A stretch of DNA of 64,000 nt, taken from Levilactobacillus zymae. Its GTDB lineage: Bacteria; Bacillota; Bacilli; Lactobacillales; Lactobacillaceae. Shown piece by piece: positions 34,789 through 42,669 of this stretch (its first letter is position 1; every line of letters begins with the position of its first letter). Both the position numbers and the translations under genes were made by a program. The DNA lies in the NCBI RefSeq assembly GCF_032190635.1, contig NZ_JAVLAS010000001.1:186001-250000 (forward strand), given 5' to 3'. Below the pieces are notes generated by a model. That model made no database searches. It was not told the origin of the DNA and saw only the letters and a program-made list of their open reading frames with translations.

Positions 34789-36264
34789 CTAGTTTTCAAG
34801 TACGTTAACTCCCCAAAATGGTATGTATTTAATAAATTTTCTTCCAGCGCTAGGATCATACGGTTTAATCAGCTTAGCATCTACTGCATTACTAATTGCT
34901 TTAGATATAGCAGAGCTATCATTTGAAGTTAATCGAAACCGCTCACGTAAAGACGAATTATTAATTTGCTGATCGGCCACATATTTTAAACAAGCATGCC
35001 AATAAATAGACTGATTCTTCTCTGTAGCAGACATTTCATTAAATTTCTTTTTTTCACGTAGAGTGACTACCGTTGATTCTGCTGATTGAGCTTTTATATT
35101 CATTGCAGGCAGGTCATTTTCTTCCAATGCATTAACGACCTTATCAATCCCAGTTCCTCGTGATTCTACAATGTGTAACCGTCCTAATAAATTTGCTAAT
35201 TCATCATTTCTAGATTTAGGTTTGAAATCTAAAAACCGTCGTGGATCAATTAACGGTGTACCTGGATTTGAAATTTCAACTCGAGAATCAAATATTTCTA
35301 CAAAAGGACGACTTCCTGTTATCGTAAAATCCTGATGAACTAGCGCATTTGCAACTAATTCCCTAATAGCAATTTGTGGAAACATGGGAATATCCTTTCG
35401 CGACCCCATCGAATAATCTTCAGTATATGGTAAATGTATCATAATAGATTTAATGAGATTATCAAAACTTACCGCGATCCCCATAACGCCAATTTTATCA
35501 AAAATAGCATTACTTAGAGGTTGATTACCGGCATATCGTGTAATTCTGATTGTACGTGCCTGCAGTTTAGGAAAACGTTTCATATTCTTAGCTAAGGTAT
35601 ATGCACCTAAGTTAGTAATATTAAACCTCATTCCATTTTGGACAATAATACCATCGTCAACAAGACAATTGATAATTAAACTTTGATTACCTTTCTCTAG
35701 GTTTAATTGGCTGGTGTAGTAATCTATCGCCGGTAAATCCTCTACGTCTTCGTACGATAAATCAACACACGCAAATTCCAACTCAAATTTAGAAGATTCG
35801 AACGACTGCCATAGCCGACGCTCCTTTTCTGGAAATTTATCTAAGGGTTGATTTGAAGTTCCAATTCTAATAAATTCTTTTCCCGCATAACTAATTGGTT
35901 TAGACACGTGGCTCACATCAATTGTCAAAACAACAATTTTCTTACTATTAATTTCCAGTCTATCCCAAGTTAGATTTAATGTTGGATTGGTCATTACCTC
36001 AACTTTATTAATTAACGGTTGATTACTTTTCGAAGATGCTTTGGTTAGATAAGGATCAAAAGACGTCCCTACAATTTCTTTAGTCATATCTCTAACGCCC
36101 CAAATGACGTACGCTGCTGGATTATTTGTTAATAAAGCCGAGTTTCCTAAAGCAGATACATACTTTCCAATCTCATCCGCTCGATGTAAAGCGTTTTCCT
36201 TAAAATCAAGTATCTCTGATTCATCATGTGCCTAAATTAAATTAAGCAACTGGTTTTCTAACAT
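34789..36264 (-). pseudogene. AlbA_2 (Schlafen-like) / HATPase regulator with amber codon 11
   Basis: From ATG 36264 (AAAGGATTGA upstream) the frame codes about 491 residues but contains TAG at 36232-36234, codon 11. Past it, SEILDFKENALHRADEIGKYVSALGNSA is the classic start of an AlbA_2 domain. IRELVANALVHQDFT near residue 280 and ESRGTGIDKV near 340 are the N- and G-boxes of the C-terminal GHKL-like ATPase of the RecG-like AlbA_2 proteins; a small winged-helix-like region follows. A restart at ATG 36087 would drop 59 residues including the DFKEN motif. The gene is AT-rich and sits beside the RelB-like fusion gene. A CAG to TAG change would explain the stop. Confidence 0.8.
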
Positions 36265-36364
36265 ATTCAATCCTTTCTTTTTCCTTCTAAAAACACAAAG
36301 GTTCTAAAACCATACGTACCAAGGGATCTCTTTTTTCTCAATTAAATATCTTCAATTCTCATCA

Positions 36365-37087
36365 TTAATCAATCTTGTCACCAAAGACATTTTCTGACCA
36401 ATTTTTTGATACATAGATCTGGGTTGAACCCATTTTCTTAATTGATTTTGTTAAAGCCCGCTGCTCATCAATACTATTTGTTCGCCACAGTCCTGCATTA
36501 CAAAATCCGACAAACCTTACATTTCTGCTTTTTAGATATTCATACACTTTTTGAACTAATTTAACACGATCCTCAGCGGTCACTGTTGGTGCAAAGACAA
36601 AGAATTCGTCGATAATTGCGACTTGTGTCATTTCTAAATCAAATTTATCAACCATTGCACTAGCTACCAACTCTAAATCTCCGGATTCTGAGTCTGCAAC
36701 ATCTACAAAATCGTTCATGGTGGTATCAACCATAAACACTCTAGCTTCAGCCAAGGTCACTTCTTTATCCCCGACAAAGCCATTAATTTTTACCTGTTCC
36801 ATAAAAACTTTTTCAAATTCGTCATTTTTATAAAAATCTCCTGTAAAGGTGAGGTAATCTAATGCTTCACGAAAATCATTATCTGAAATTGAAAGCATAT
36901 GACTAGATACATACGAATCAATAGTAGTTGGCTGTGGCAACTGTAGTTCAAAGGGAAATCCATTTTCCCGCAAACTTGCTTTTAAAAACATTTTTATAGC
37001 GTCATTAGTTGTCGTTCCTATTTCACCGAATATTTTATCCGCTCTATTTTTTAAATCATCTTCGACTCGAACCTGTATATTCTTCAT
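36365..37087 (-). CDS. RelB/DinJ-like N-terminus fused to an unassigned domain
   Basis: The 240-residue protein begins with about 50 residues of the RelB/DinJ ribbon-helix-helix antitoxin type: MKNIQVRVEDDLKNRADKIF, then NDAIKMFLKASLRENGFPFEL. RelB/DinJ proteins are usually 85-100 residues; here another 180 follow. The last 95 or so (AIIDEFFVFAPTVTAEDRVK to GFCNAGLWRTN) alternate strand and helix and faintly recall GNAT folds, but no acetyl-CoA loop is visible. No RelE/YafQ toxin gene adjoins. The AlbA_2 gene starts about 100 bp downstream on the same strand. Base composition is AT-rich, unlike the flanks, so the pair was probably acquired together. ATG 37087 follows AGGAGAC. Confidence 0.65.
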   Translation of the reverse strand: MKNIQVRVEDDLKNRADKIFGEIGTTTNDAIKMFLKASLRENGFPFELQLPQPTTIDSYVSSHMLSISDNDFREALDYLTFTGDFYKNDEFEKVFMEQVKINGFVGDKEVTLAEARVFMVDTTMNDFVDVADSESGDLELVASAMVDKFDLEMTQVAIIDEFFVFAPTVTAEDRVKLVQKVYEYLKSRNVRFVGFCNAGLWRTNSIDEQRALTKSIKKMGSTQIYVSKNWSENVFGDKID

Positions 37088-37158
37088 TTATTAGAGTCTC
37101 CTTTTTCATATCATTCAAAGTCATTCTATATTCAATGATATTAAATGTCAATAAAAAT

Positions 37159-37198
37159 AAAGCGTTAGTAGTGAAATTCTTCACACTAGCGCTTTGTT
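37159..37198 (-). terminator. Terminator of the cytochrome b5/metallothionein-like unit
   Basis: AAAGCG-TTAGT-GTGAA and TTCACACTAGCGCTTT arms. On the minus strand it directly follows the stop at 37200; TTTATTTTTATT follows the stem. Confidence 0.75.
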
Positions 37199-37199
37199 T

Positions 37200-37370
37200 T
37201 TACTTTTTTTCTTGAATAAATGTCTTACTCGGCTTGGCCGCACACTCGCCATGACAATAACACTGGGTATCGGTCAACATGCCACAACGACAGATCCCGT
37301 CCGCGTCCGCACAACCGCAGCCTTCGTGACAGGCCATCCCCTTGTGACAATAAGGATTCGTATCCGTCAT
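37200..37370 (-). CDS. Metallothionein-like cysteine-rich small protein
   Basis: A 56-residue frame from ATG 37370 to TAA 37200 has nine cysteines (8, 14, 18, 20, 27, 29, 37, 39, 43), with CGC, CRC and CYC pairs and four histidines (9, 15, 40 and neighbours) at regular spacing. This matches small bacterial metallothioneins, which bind zinc, cadmium or copper through thiolate clusters. The last 12 residues are lysine-rich. It starts ten bases after the stop of the cytochrome b5-domain gene and ends at a terminator, so the two form an operon. The ribosome site is weak (GGGCGCTGGTG), consistent with coupling. The metal is unknown. Confidence 0.75.
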   Translation of the reverse strand: MTDTNPYCHKGMACHEGCGCADADGICRCGMLTDTQCYCHGECAAKPSKTFIQEKK

Positions 37371-37380
37371 CACCAGCGCC

Positions 37381-37617
37381 CTATTCCGTTAATTGACCGA
37401 CTAAGGGAAGCTTGGTCAAGACGCCCTTGCCGTGTGGAGACTTTAGAATCGCCGCTGAGAGGTTCTTACCGGCCACGTTACCGTGGTGCTGGCCACCCTG
37501 CCACGCCTCAACGTTGGTCATGTCATAGACGTTACCATCAATAGCCACGTATGCCGGTTGGCCATTTTGCCCGTTAAATTGACTCAGTTCTTCCACCGTA
37601 AACGTTTTGTTTGCCAT
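37381..37617 (-). CDS. Cytochrome b5-domain heme-binding small protein
   Basis: The 78-residue protein is a minimal cytochrome b5-like heme/steroid-binding domain: FTVEELSQFNGQNGQPAYVAI, GNVYDMTNVEAWQGGQHHG and LKSPHGKGVLTKLPLVG. Histidines in QHHG (about residue 44) and SPHG (about 61) are candidate heme ligands. There is no membrane anchor. The fold in lactobacilli is usually predicted to bind heme, which must be taken from outside. It is co-transcribed with the metallothionein-like gene, which suggests a joint role in metal or heme handling. Confidence 0.82.
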   Translation of the reverse strand: MANKTFTVEELSQFNGQNGQPAYVAIDGNVYDMTNVEAWQGGQHHGNVAGKNLSAAILKSPHGKGVLTKLPLVGQLTE

Positions 37618-37692
37618 GTAACAACACTCCCATCTTATTTAGGTTTAGCATACCGAACAACCTAACCGAAAACAAGCCAGATGCATTCTTAG

Positions 37693-37724
37693 CACCGAAA
37701 AAGCGCCCCTCCTCAGGAAGGACG
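37693..37724 (-). terminator. Terminator after the disulfide oxidoreductase gene
   Basis: On the minus strand GCGTCCTTCCT and AGGAGGGGCGC arms followed by TTTTT. Confidence 0.8.
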
Positions 37725-37738
37725 CCGGTTAACCTCGT

Positions 37739-39079
37739 TTAGAGTTGGCCCCAGGCCGCCGCCCCAATCGTTGGGAACAGGGGCACGAGCCGCTCGATTT
37801 CGCGTTCACCGTACTTAAAGGTGATGGCCGGTAGCAGCGTGTTGATCACGTCGGCGGCCTGAGCACTGACTTCCGTCGCCCCCACCAACCGGTGATCCTG
37901 ATCAAAGATAAGGGTGTTATCCCCGCTCGTTTCCTGCCCAACTTGACGGTACCAGTCGTCCGGAATATGCTGCGACGCCAGTGTGTAAGCTGCTGGTTCG
38001 GTTTGGGCCTGCGCAACCGTCACCCCAACCTGCGCCAACCGTGGCGAGGTGAAGACCACCGTCGGGATCGGCGGGTAGTCGACGGCCGCCGTGGTCTCGC
38101 CCGCAAACAGGTGCATCAGGTACGTGGATTCGAAGATGGCCGTCGGCGTCAAGCGCGGTTGGCTCTTATCGATCACGTCACCGGACGCGTAGATGTTCGG
38201 GACGCTAGTCTGCAAGTGGTCGTTGACCTCGATACCGTTGGCGTTAACCGTCACCCCCACCGTTTCCAGGCCCAGATCGGCCGTGTTAGGCTCCCGGCCG
38301 GTCGCGTCCAAGATCCAGTCAGTAGTCAGCGTTTCGTTGGCGTCCGTGGTCACCACGTAATCGTCCGCCGCGTGGGTGACCTGCGTGACCGTAGTGTTGC
38401 GCAAGACGGTTACCCCGTGGTGTTGTAAATCCGTCAGAACCTGTTCCACATAAGGCTGGTGGAAGGCCCGTAAGGCTTGGTCGCCGTGCAAGACGATGGT
38501 GACGTCACTGCCCGCCGCGTTAGCGATGGTGGCTAGTTCCAGAGCAATGTAGCCGCCCCCGATGACCACCATCCGTTGCGGCATCGTAGCCAGATCCAGA
38601 AAGTCGGTGCTATCGTGGAGGAACTCGCCGCCCGGAATGTCCAACCGGTGGGGATGGAGCCCCGTAGCAATCACGATCTGATCGGTGGTGTAGGTCTGCT
38701 GGCCCACCTGAATCGTGTGAGCATCGACTAAGCGGCCGTAGCCGTGAATCAAGTCCACGCCACTCCCGGTCAGTAAGCCTGCGATCATGTCTGGTAAACC
38801 GTTAATCACATCACCTTTGTGGGCCATATTAGCATCCCAGTTCAGGTGCGTTTGTCCGGTCAAGACCGGATTCAACGCCGCGAGTTGACGTTGTAACGCG
38901 ACCGGCGCGTCCAACGAAATCTTGGCGTTACACCCCCGGTTCGGACAGGTGCCCCCGACCTTGTCGGCTTCGATGACCCCGACCTTGACGCCCTTTTGGG
39001 CCAACGGAATCGCCCCGTCAAACGTGCCGTGCCCGCTTCCCAGATATAAGACGTCATATTGATACGCTTGCTTTGCCAT
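37739..39079 (-). CDS. FAD-dependent pyridine-nucleotide disulfide oxidoreductase
   Basis: The 446-residue class I flavoprotein reductase has the FAD motif LYLGSGHGTFDGA, the redox-active pair CPNRGC (CxxxxC) near residue 45, an NAD(P)H Rossmann motif VVIGGGYIALELA near 173, and a second FAD motif PNIYASGDV near 292. This is the plan of glutathione, mercuric and dihydrolipoamide reductases, but the C-terminal HPxxxE motif of true glutathione or lipoamide reductases is not evident; the end reads FPTIGAAAW. It is divergent from a MerR regulator at 39303. A role in thiol, metal or oxidative stress is likely. Confidence 0.82.
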   Translation of the reverse strand: MAKQAYQYDVLYLGSGHGTFDGAIPLAQKGVKVGVIEADKVGGTCPNRGCNAKISLDAPVALQRQLAALNPVLTGQTHLNWDANMAHKGDVINGLPDMIAGLLTGSGVDLIHGYGRLVDAHTIQVGQQTYTTDQIVIATGLHPHRLDIPGGEFLHDSTDFLDLATMPQRMVVIGGGYIALELATIANAAGSDVTIVLHGDQALRAFHQPYVEQVLTDLQHHGVTVLRNTTVTQVTHAADDYVVTTDANETLTTDWILDATGREPNTADLGLETVGVTVNANGIEVNDHLQTSVPNIYASGDVIDKSQPRLTPTAIFESTYLMHLFAGETTAAVDYPPIPTVVFTSPRLAQVGVTVAQAQTEPAAYTLASQHIPDDWYRQVGQETSGDNTLIFDQDHRLVGATEVSAQAADVINTLLPAITFKYGEREIERLVPLFPTIGAAAWGQL

Positions 39080-39302
39080 GTTGTGGCCTCCCTAAATTGA
39101 TTGTTAACAATTAAATTGTGTCCAATATATAAATTCATTCTACCCAGTCGCCGCCGGTCACGCAACCATTTTGCCCATCAAATTTTGGCTGAGAGACCTC
39201 CCTCTTACTTTACGGGGGTTAGGGCTTGCGGTCACGGAATTGGCCGCGTAAGATAACGTTAATTAACTTAGTCACCTAATGATTATTTAAGGAGGAATTC
39301 AG

Positions 39303-39728
39303 TTGTCCTATAGCATTCATGAGGTCGCCGAAAAATTAAACCTTTCAATCTATAGTATTCGCTACTACCACGACCACGGGATGTTGCCCTTCGTGGAACG
39401 CGACACTAATAACAACCGGGTCTTTCACGACATCGATATCGAGTGGTTACGCCTAATCATCTGTTTCCGCAATACGGGGATGCCCCTCGAACGCATCCAG
39501 CATTATCTGGACCTAGTTCAACAGGGCGACGAGACGATTCCCGAGCGCTATCAAATGATGAAAGTCCAACAGGAACGGACCGTTCAGGAATTGGCCGCCC
39601 TGAAAAATCACTTGGCTACCATTAACCACAAGGTCGCCCACTACCACGACGTTTTGACGCAGGGTAAGCCCGACACCTACGTGCCCACCGACTTACCGCA
39701 ACCGCAACCGACGGATAATATCGCTTAG
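39303..39728 (+). CDS. MerR-family transcriptional regulator
   Basis: The 141-residue protein has a MerR winged helix: SYSIHEVAEKLNLSIYSIRYYHDHGMLPFVERDTNNNRVF, then the dimerisation coiled coil at about residues 75-115. There is no metal-binding cysteine set; the organisation resembles AdhR/NmlR-like regulators of carbonyl stress. The start is TTG 39303, with AGGAGGAATTCAG upstream. It is divergent from the flavoprotein reductase gene and probably controls it. Confidence 0.85.
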   Translation: MSYSIHEVAEKLNLSIYSIRYYHDHGMLPFVERDTNNNRVFHDIDIEWLRLIICFRNTGMPLERIQHYLDLVQQGDETIPERYQMMKVQQERTVQELAALKNHLATINHKVAHYHDVLTQGKPDTYVPTDLPQPQPTDNIA

Positions 39729-39771
39729 TGTTTATTATTAATAACAAATAAGCCTTAATTATTAATAAATA

Positions 39772-39816
39772 GAAATCGGTCACCACTCAGCTTACTGTGG
39801 TGACCGATTTTTTGCA
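39772..39816. terminator. Bidirectional terminator
   Basis: AAATCGGTCACCAC and GTGGTGACCGATTT arms with T-run, between the convergent MerR and aldo/keto reductase genes. A short AT-rich palindrome (TTATTATTAATAA with TTATTAATAA) precedes it. Confidence 0.88.
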
Positions 39817-39826
39817 TTATTCAGAG

Positions 39827-40843
39827 TTAGTGCGCGCCCCAGGAGATTGCCCCCTGTTGGGCCAGAATCTGATCAATCGCGGTTAATTCGGCGGCCGTAA
39901 AGTCCAGGTGCTGTAAGGCCTGAACGTTGTCGACGATTTGTTCGGGCCGACTTGCTCCAATGAGGACGCTAGCGATCTCCGGTTCTCGTAAGTTCCAGGC
40001 CAACGCCATCTGGGCTAAGCTCTGCCCCCGGTTTTGCGCCAGTTCGTTTAACTGCTTGACGGTCTGCAACGTCTGATCGACCTGCGTCGGGTTCAAGAAC
40101 GGAATCGTCCCCTTCTTGGCCCGGGAATCCGCGGGAATCCCGTTGAGGTACTTATCCGTCAAGAGCCCTTGCGACAGGGAACTGAAGCCGACCGCCGCCT
40201 TGTGCTCGCGCTTTAAGACCGGGAAGAGGTCGGTCTCCACGTCGCGGTTGAACATGTTGTAGCGCGGTTGGTGGATGATAAACGGCGTGTGCAGGTCGTT
40301 AAAGATCTTAGTAATCGCCGCCGTTTGGGCACCATTGTAGTTCGAGATACCCACGTACAGGGCCTTGCCCTGACGCACCAGTTGATCCAACGCCAACGCC
40401 GTTTCTTCAATGGCCGTGTTCGGGTCCGGTCGGTGGCTGTAGAAGATGTCAAAGTAGTCCAACCCGGTCCGTTTCAGGCTCTGGTTAGCGCTGGCAATGA
40501 TGCTCTTGCGCGACCCCCAGTTACCGTACGGGCCCGGCCACATCACGTAACCGGCCTTGCTGGCAATCACCATCTGGTCGCGGTAGGCGTGCATGTCGCC
40601 GGCCATGATCCGACCGAAGTTTTCCTCCGCGCTCCCCGGTTTCGGCCCGTAGTTGTTGGCCAAATCGAAGTAGGTAATGCCTAAATCAAAGGCCTGGTGG
40701 ATCATCGCCACCTGCGTGTCGAAGGGATCGACACTCCCAAAGTTGTTCCACAGTCCTAAACCAATCGCCGATAATTTTAAGCCGCTATCCCCCACCCGGT
40801 TATACACCATCTGTTGGTAGCGGTACTCGTCTGCCTGATACAT
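39827..40843 (-). CDS. Aldo/keto reductase (YghZ/Gpr-like)
   Basis: The protein of about 338 residues has the AKR barrel with LGLGLWNNFG, the catalytic DLANNYGPKPGSAEENFG (Asp and Tyr) near residue 58, and SKAGYVMWPGPYGNWGSRK (lysine) near 95, typical of the YghZ/GPR subgroup that reduces L-glyceraldehyde 3-phosphate and methylglyoxal. A final IGASRPEQIVDN holds the NADPH loop. ATG 40843 is eight bases after GAGGAGG; the GTG two codons upstream is too close. It stands alone with a promoter region at 40850-40928. Confidence 0.87.
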   Translation of the reverse strand: MYQADEYRYQQMVYNRVGDSGLKLSAIGLGLWNNFGSVDPFDTQVAMIHQAFDLGITYFDLANNYGPKPGSAEENFGRIMAGDMHAYRDQMVIASKAGYVMWPGPYGNWGSRKSIIASANQSLKRTGLDYFDIFYSHRPDPNTAIEETALALDQLVRQGKALYVGISNYNGAQTAAITKIFNDLHTPFIIHQPRYNMFNRDVETDLFPVLKREHKAAVGFSSLSQGLLTDKYLNGIPADSRAKKGTIPFLNPTQVDQTLQTVKQLNELAQNRGQSLAQMALAWNLREPEIASVLIGASRPEQIVDNVQALQHLDFTAAELTAIDQILAQQGAISWGAH

Positions 40844-40928
40844 GTTCACGGCCTCCTCATCTGTACATCGTGCCTTAAGGATACCGCTTTCATGCCCGGT
40901 ACGGCAAACTCAATTTCGCCGTAATGGT

Positions 40929-42107
40929 CTACATCTTCTTCTCGAAGCCTTCCATGGGTGCCGCTTGGTTCTGGTAGTTCTGCGCGGTCGTTGGATCATC
41001 GGTAAAGTGCATCACCGAATAGAACGCCCCTTTCAGGTAGTCCTGCATGGCCCGCGGAATCTTTAATTCATCCATGGCACTCGGCGATAATTGGTACCGT
41101 AAGCTGGCTTCGTCTCCGGCCGCCACCTTTTGAACCCAGAGCGGTTCGCGAATCATTTCCCGACCCATGGCGACCAAATCGGTGCCCAGGGCCAAAACGG
41201 CTGCGGCATCCTGCGGCGTTTCGACGGACCCCACGCCCATCAACGGTTTTCGACCCGCCAATTGCCGACTAATCTTGGTCAGAATCGGCTCGTGGTCGGT
41301 CTTATCGTTGAGCGACGTGCGGTGCGCCGACCCCATCGACACGTGAACGTAATCCACCACGGAATCCCCCAGCATGTCGACAAACGCCAACGAGTCGGCC
41401 AAGCGAATCCCCGGCGTTTCGATTTCCTCGGGTGAGATCCGGTAGCCTAACAGGAACGGCCGGTCGGCGTACTGGTCGATTGCCGCGTGGGCACTGGCCA
41501 TCACGGCCTTGGCGAAGGCCATCCGGTCGATCCCCCACTTGTCGGTCCGCCGGTTAGAGTTCGGGGAGAAGAACTGTTGTAACAAATAGGTGTTGGCGCC
41601 GTGGAGCTCGACGCCATCGAAACCGGCCACGATGGCCCGCCGCGTCGCATCCCCGAAGGCCGCAATGATGTCGTCAATTTCGGCGGTGCTCAACGCCCGG
41701 GGCTCCTGTGAATCGGCGGGAAAGGTCGCCGCTACCGCACTCGCACTGACCGGTTGGTGGCCCCGCAAAATCGAGTCGTTGGACTTCCGCCCGGCATGGA
41801 AGATCTGTAAGACCGCCTTGGTGCCGTTTTGCTTCATCGCGTGCGCCAACGCCGTTAAGCCGGGAATATCGCTATCGTTGGCGATCGACAGTTCCCCTTC
41901 AAAGCCCTTCCCACTAGCAATCACGTTGGCCACTTCACCAATGATTAGGCCTAAGCCGCCAGCCCGCGCACCGTAAAAGTCGATTTCATCGTTGGTCACG
42001 TGGCCGTCGTAGAAACTCGACATGGTGGTCGTGGGCGACATCGCCAAGCGGTTCTTTAGGGTCAAGCCATTTTTAAACGTATAAGGTTGCATAAATGCAT
42101 AAGTCAT
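40929..42107 (-). CDS. Old-yellow-enzyme-family NADH:flavin oxidoreductase
   Basis: The 392-residue protein is an FMN TIM-barrel oxidoreductase. Visible are LKNRLAMSPTTTMSS, LQIFHAGRKS near residue 100, GFDGVELHGANTYLLQQFFSPNSNRRTDKWG (ending in the usual NxRxDxWG-like stretch) near 164-194, and MGREMIREP near 334. These enzymes reduce activated alkenes or nitro compounds. Its ATG overlaps the stop of the HTH gene upstream (ATGA), so the two are translationally coupled and the HTH protein is probably its regulator. Confidence 0.87.
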   Translation of the reverse strand: MTYAFMQPYTFKNGLTLKNRLAMSPTTTMSSFYDGHVTNDEIDFYGARAGGLGLIIGEVANVIASGKGFEGELSIANDSDIPGLTALAHAMKQNGTKAVLQIFHAGRKSNDSILRGHQPVSASAVAATFPADSQEPRALSTAEIDDIIAAFGDATRRAIVAGFDGVELHGANTYLLQQFFSPNSNRRTDKWGIDRMAFAKAVMASAHAAIDQYADRPFLLGYRISPEEIETPGIRLADSLAFVDMLGDSVVDYVHVSMGSAHRTSLNDKTDHEPILTKISRQLAGRKPLMGVGSVETPQDAAAVLALGTDLVAMGREMIREPLWVQKVAAGDEASLRYQLSPSAMDELKIPRAMQDYLKGAFYSVMHFTDDPTTAQNYQNQAAPMEGFEKKM

Positions 42108-42394
42108 TTCGATTCCTCCCGTTGACAGGTCAAGATTTGTTGTAAGATGGGGCGCAGACTCTCACCCGTCGGCGAAAGCCCCCACGCCCATTGTTCCACG
42201 TGAAACACAATCAGGTGTTGCCGCCATAGATGCCAGCACGCACGGGCCCCACAGCGACGCTCCTTGAGTGGTAACTGACACCACAGCGCCCGACTACTTT
42301 GCGGGCTCGTGGTTAGACTCAAGAGAATGCGCCACTGGGCGGGACACGTGATCAGGGTACGCACCACCCGTAAGCCAATTGGTTCGGTTGTCAT
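42104..42394 (-). CDS. HxlR-like small winged-helix protein carrying a parS site
   Basis: The 96-residue protein follows the HxlR pattern: CPAQWRILLSLTT, then SRALWCQLP, and a C-terminal LSPTGESLRPILQQI. The middle is tryptophan- and cysteine-rich and atypical. It overlaps the OYE gene by four bases (ATGA). A perfect parS palindrome lies inside the gene at 42192-42207 and codes FHVEQ, so selection on the DNA may shape this part of the protein. The inferred role is local redox-responsive control. Confidence 0.65.
   Translation of the reverse strand: MTTEPIGLRVVRTLITCPAQWRILLSLTTSPQSSRALWCQLPLKERRCGARACWHLWRQHLIVFHVEQWAWGLSPTGESLRPILQQILTCQREESK
42192..42207. promoter_or_regulatory. parS centromere site 1
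   Basis: TGTTCCACGTGAAACA equals the Firmicute ParB (Spo0J) binding consensus. It lies within a coding region, as many parS sites do, in an origin-proximal region. Confidence 0.9.
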
Positions 42395-42669
42395 CAGCCA
42401 CCTCCTTGACCCTTAGTCTACCGGTTGACGTTCAGAAAAAAAGAAGGCACTTTAAAGTGCCCCAAAAGCTACGCCAACGCCACAGCCCCAAAACCTTTAG
42501 CTTGCGTAACCAATTAATTTCTACTAAAATAGATTAATCATTTAAACTAGATTTAGCGGCCCATCAGCGGGTACTTCGATCCCTGCGCACTAAAGCTTCC
42601 GGGCCACCGGGGACGGGAGAGTTCCCAACTTAGACCGCTGTGACACTTCGCTTAAAGGAAGGACGTTCC

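Noticed and set aside
36365..37087. Classical RelBE/DinJ-YafQ toxin-antitoxin pair
   Set aside because: The antitoxin-like N-terminus is fused to a long extra domain and no small RelE/YafQ-like gene is found on either side.
42451..42466. Perfect palindrome GGCACTTTAAAGTGCC
   Set aside because: It could be a terminator by form, but it lies between divergent genes where no transcript should end; left unassigned.
42595..42640. Possible third copy of the structured repeat (GCTTCCGGGCCACCGGGGA)
   Set aside because: Only about a dozen bases match and neither the long stem nor the loop palindromes are present.
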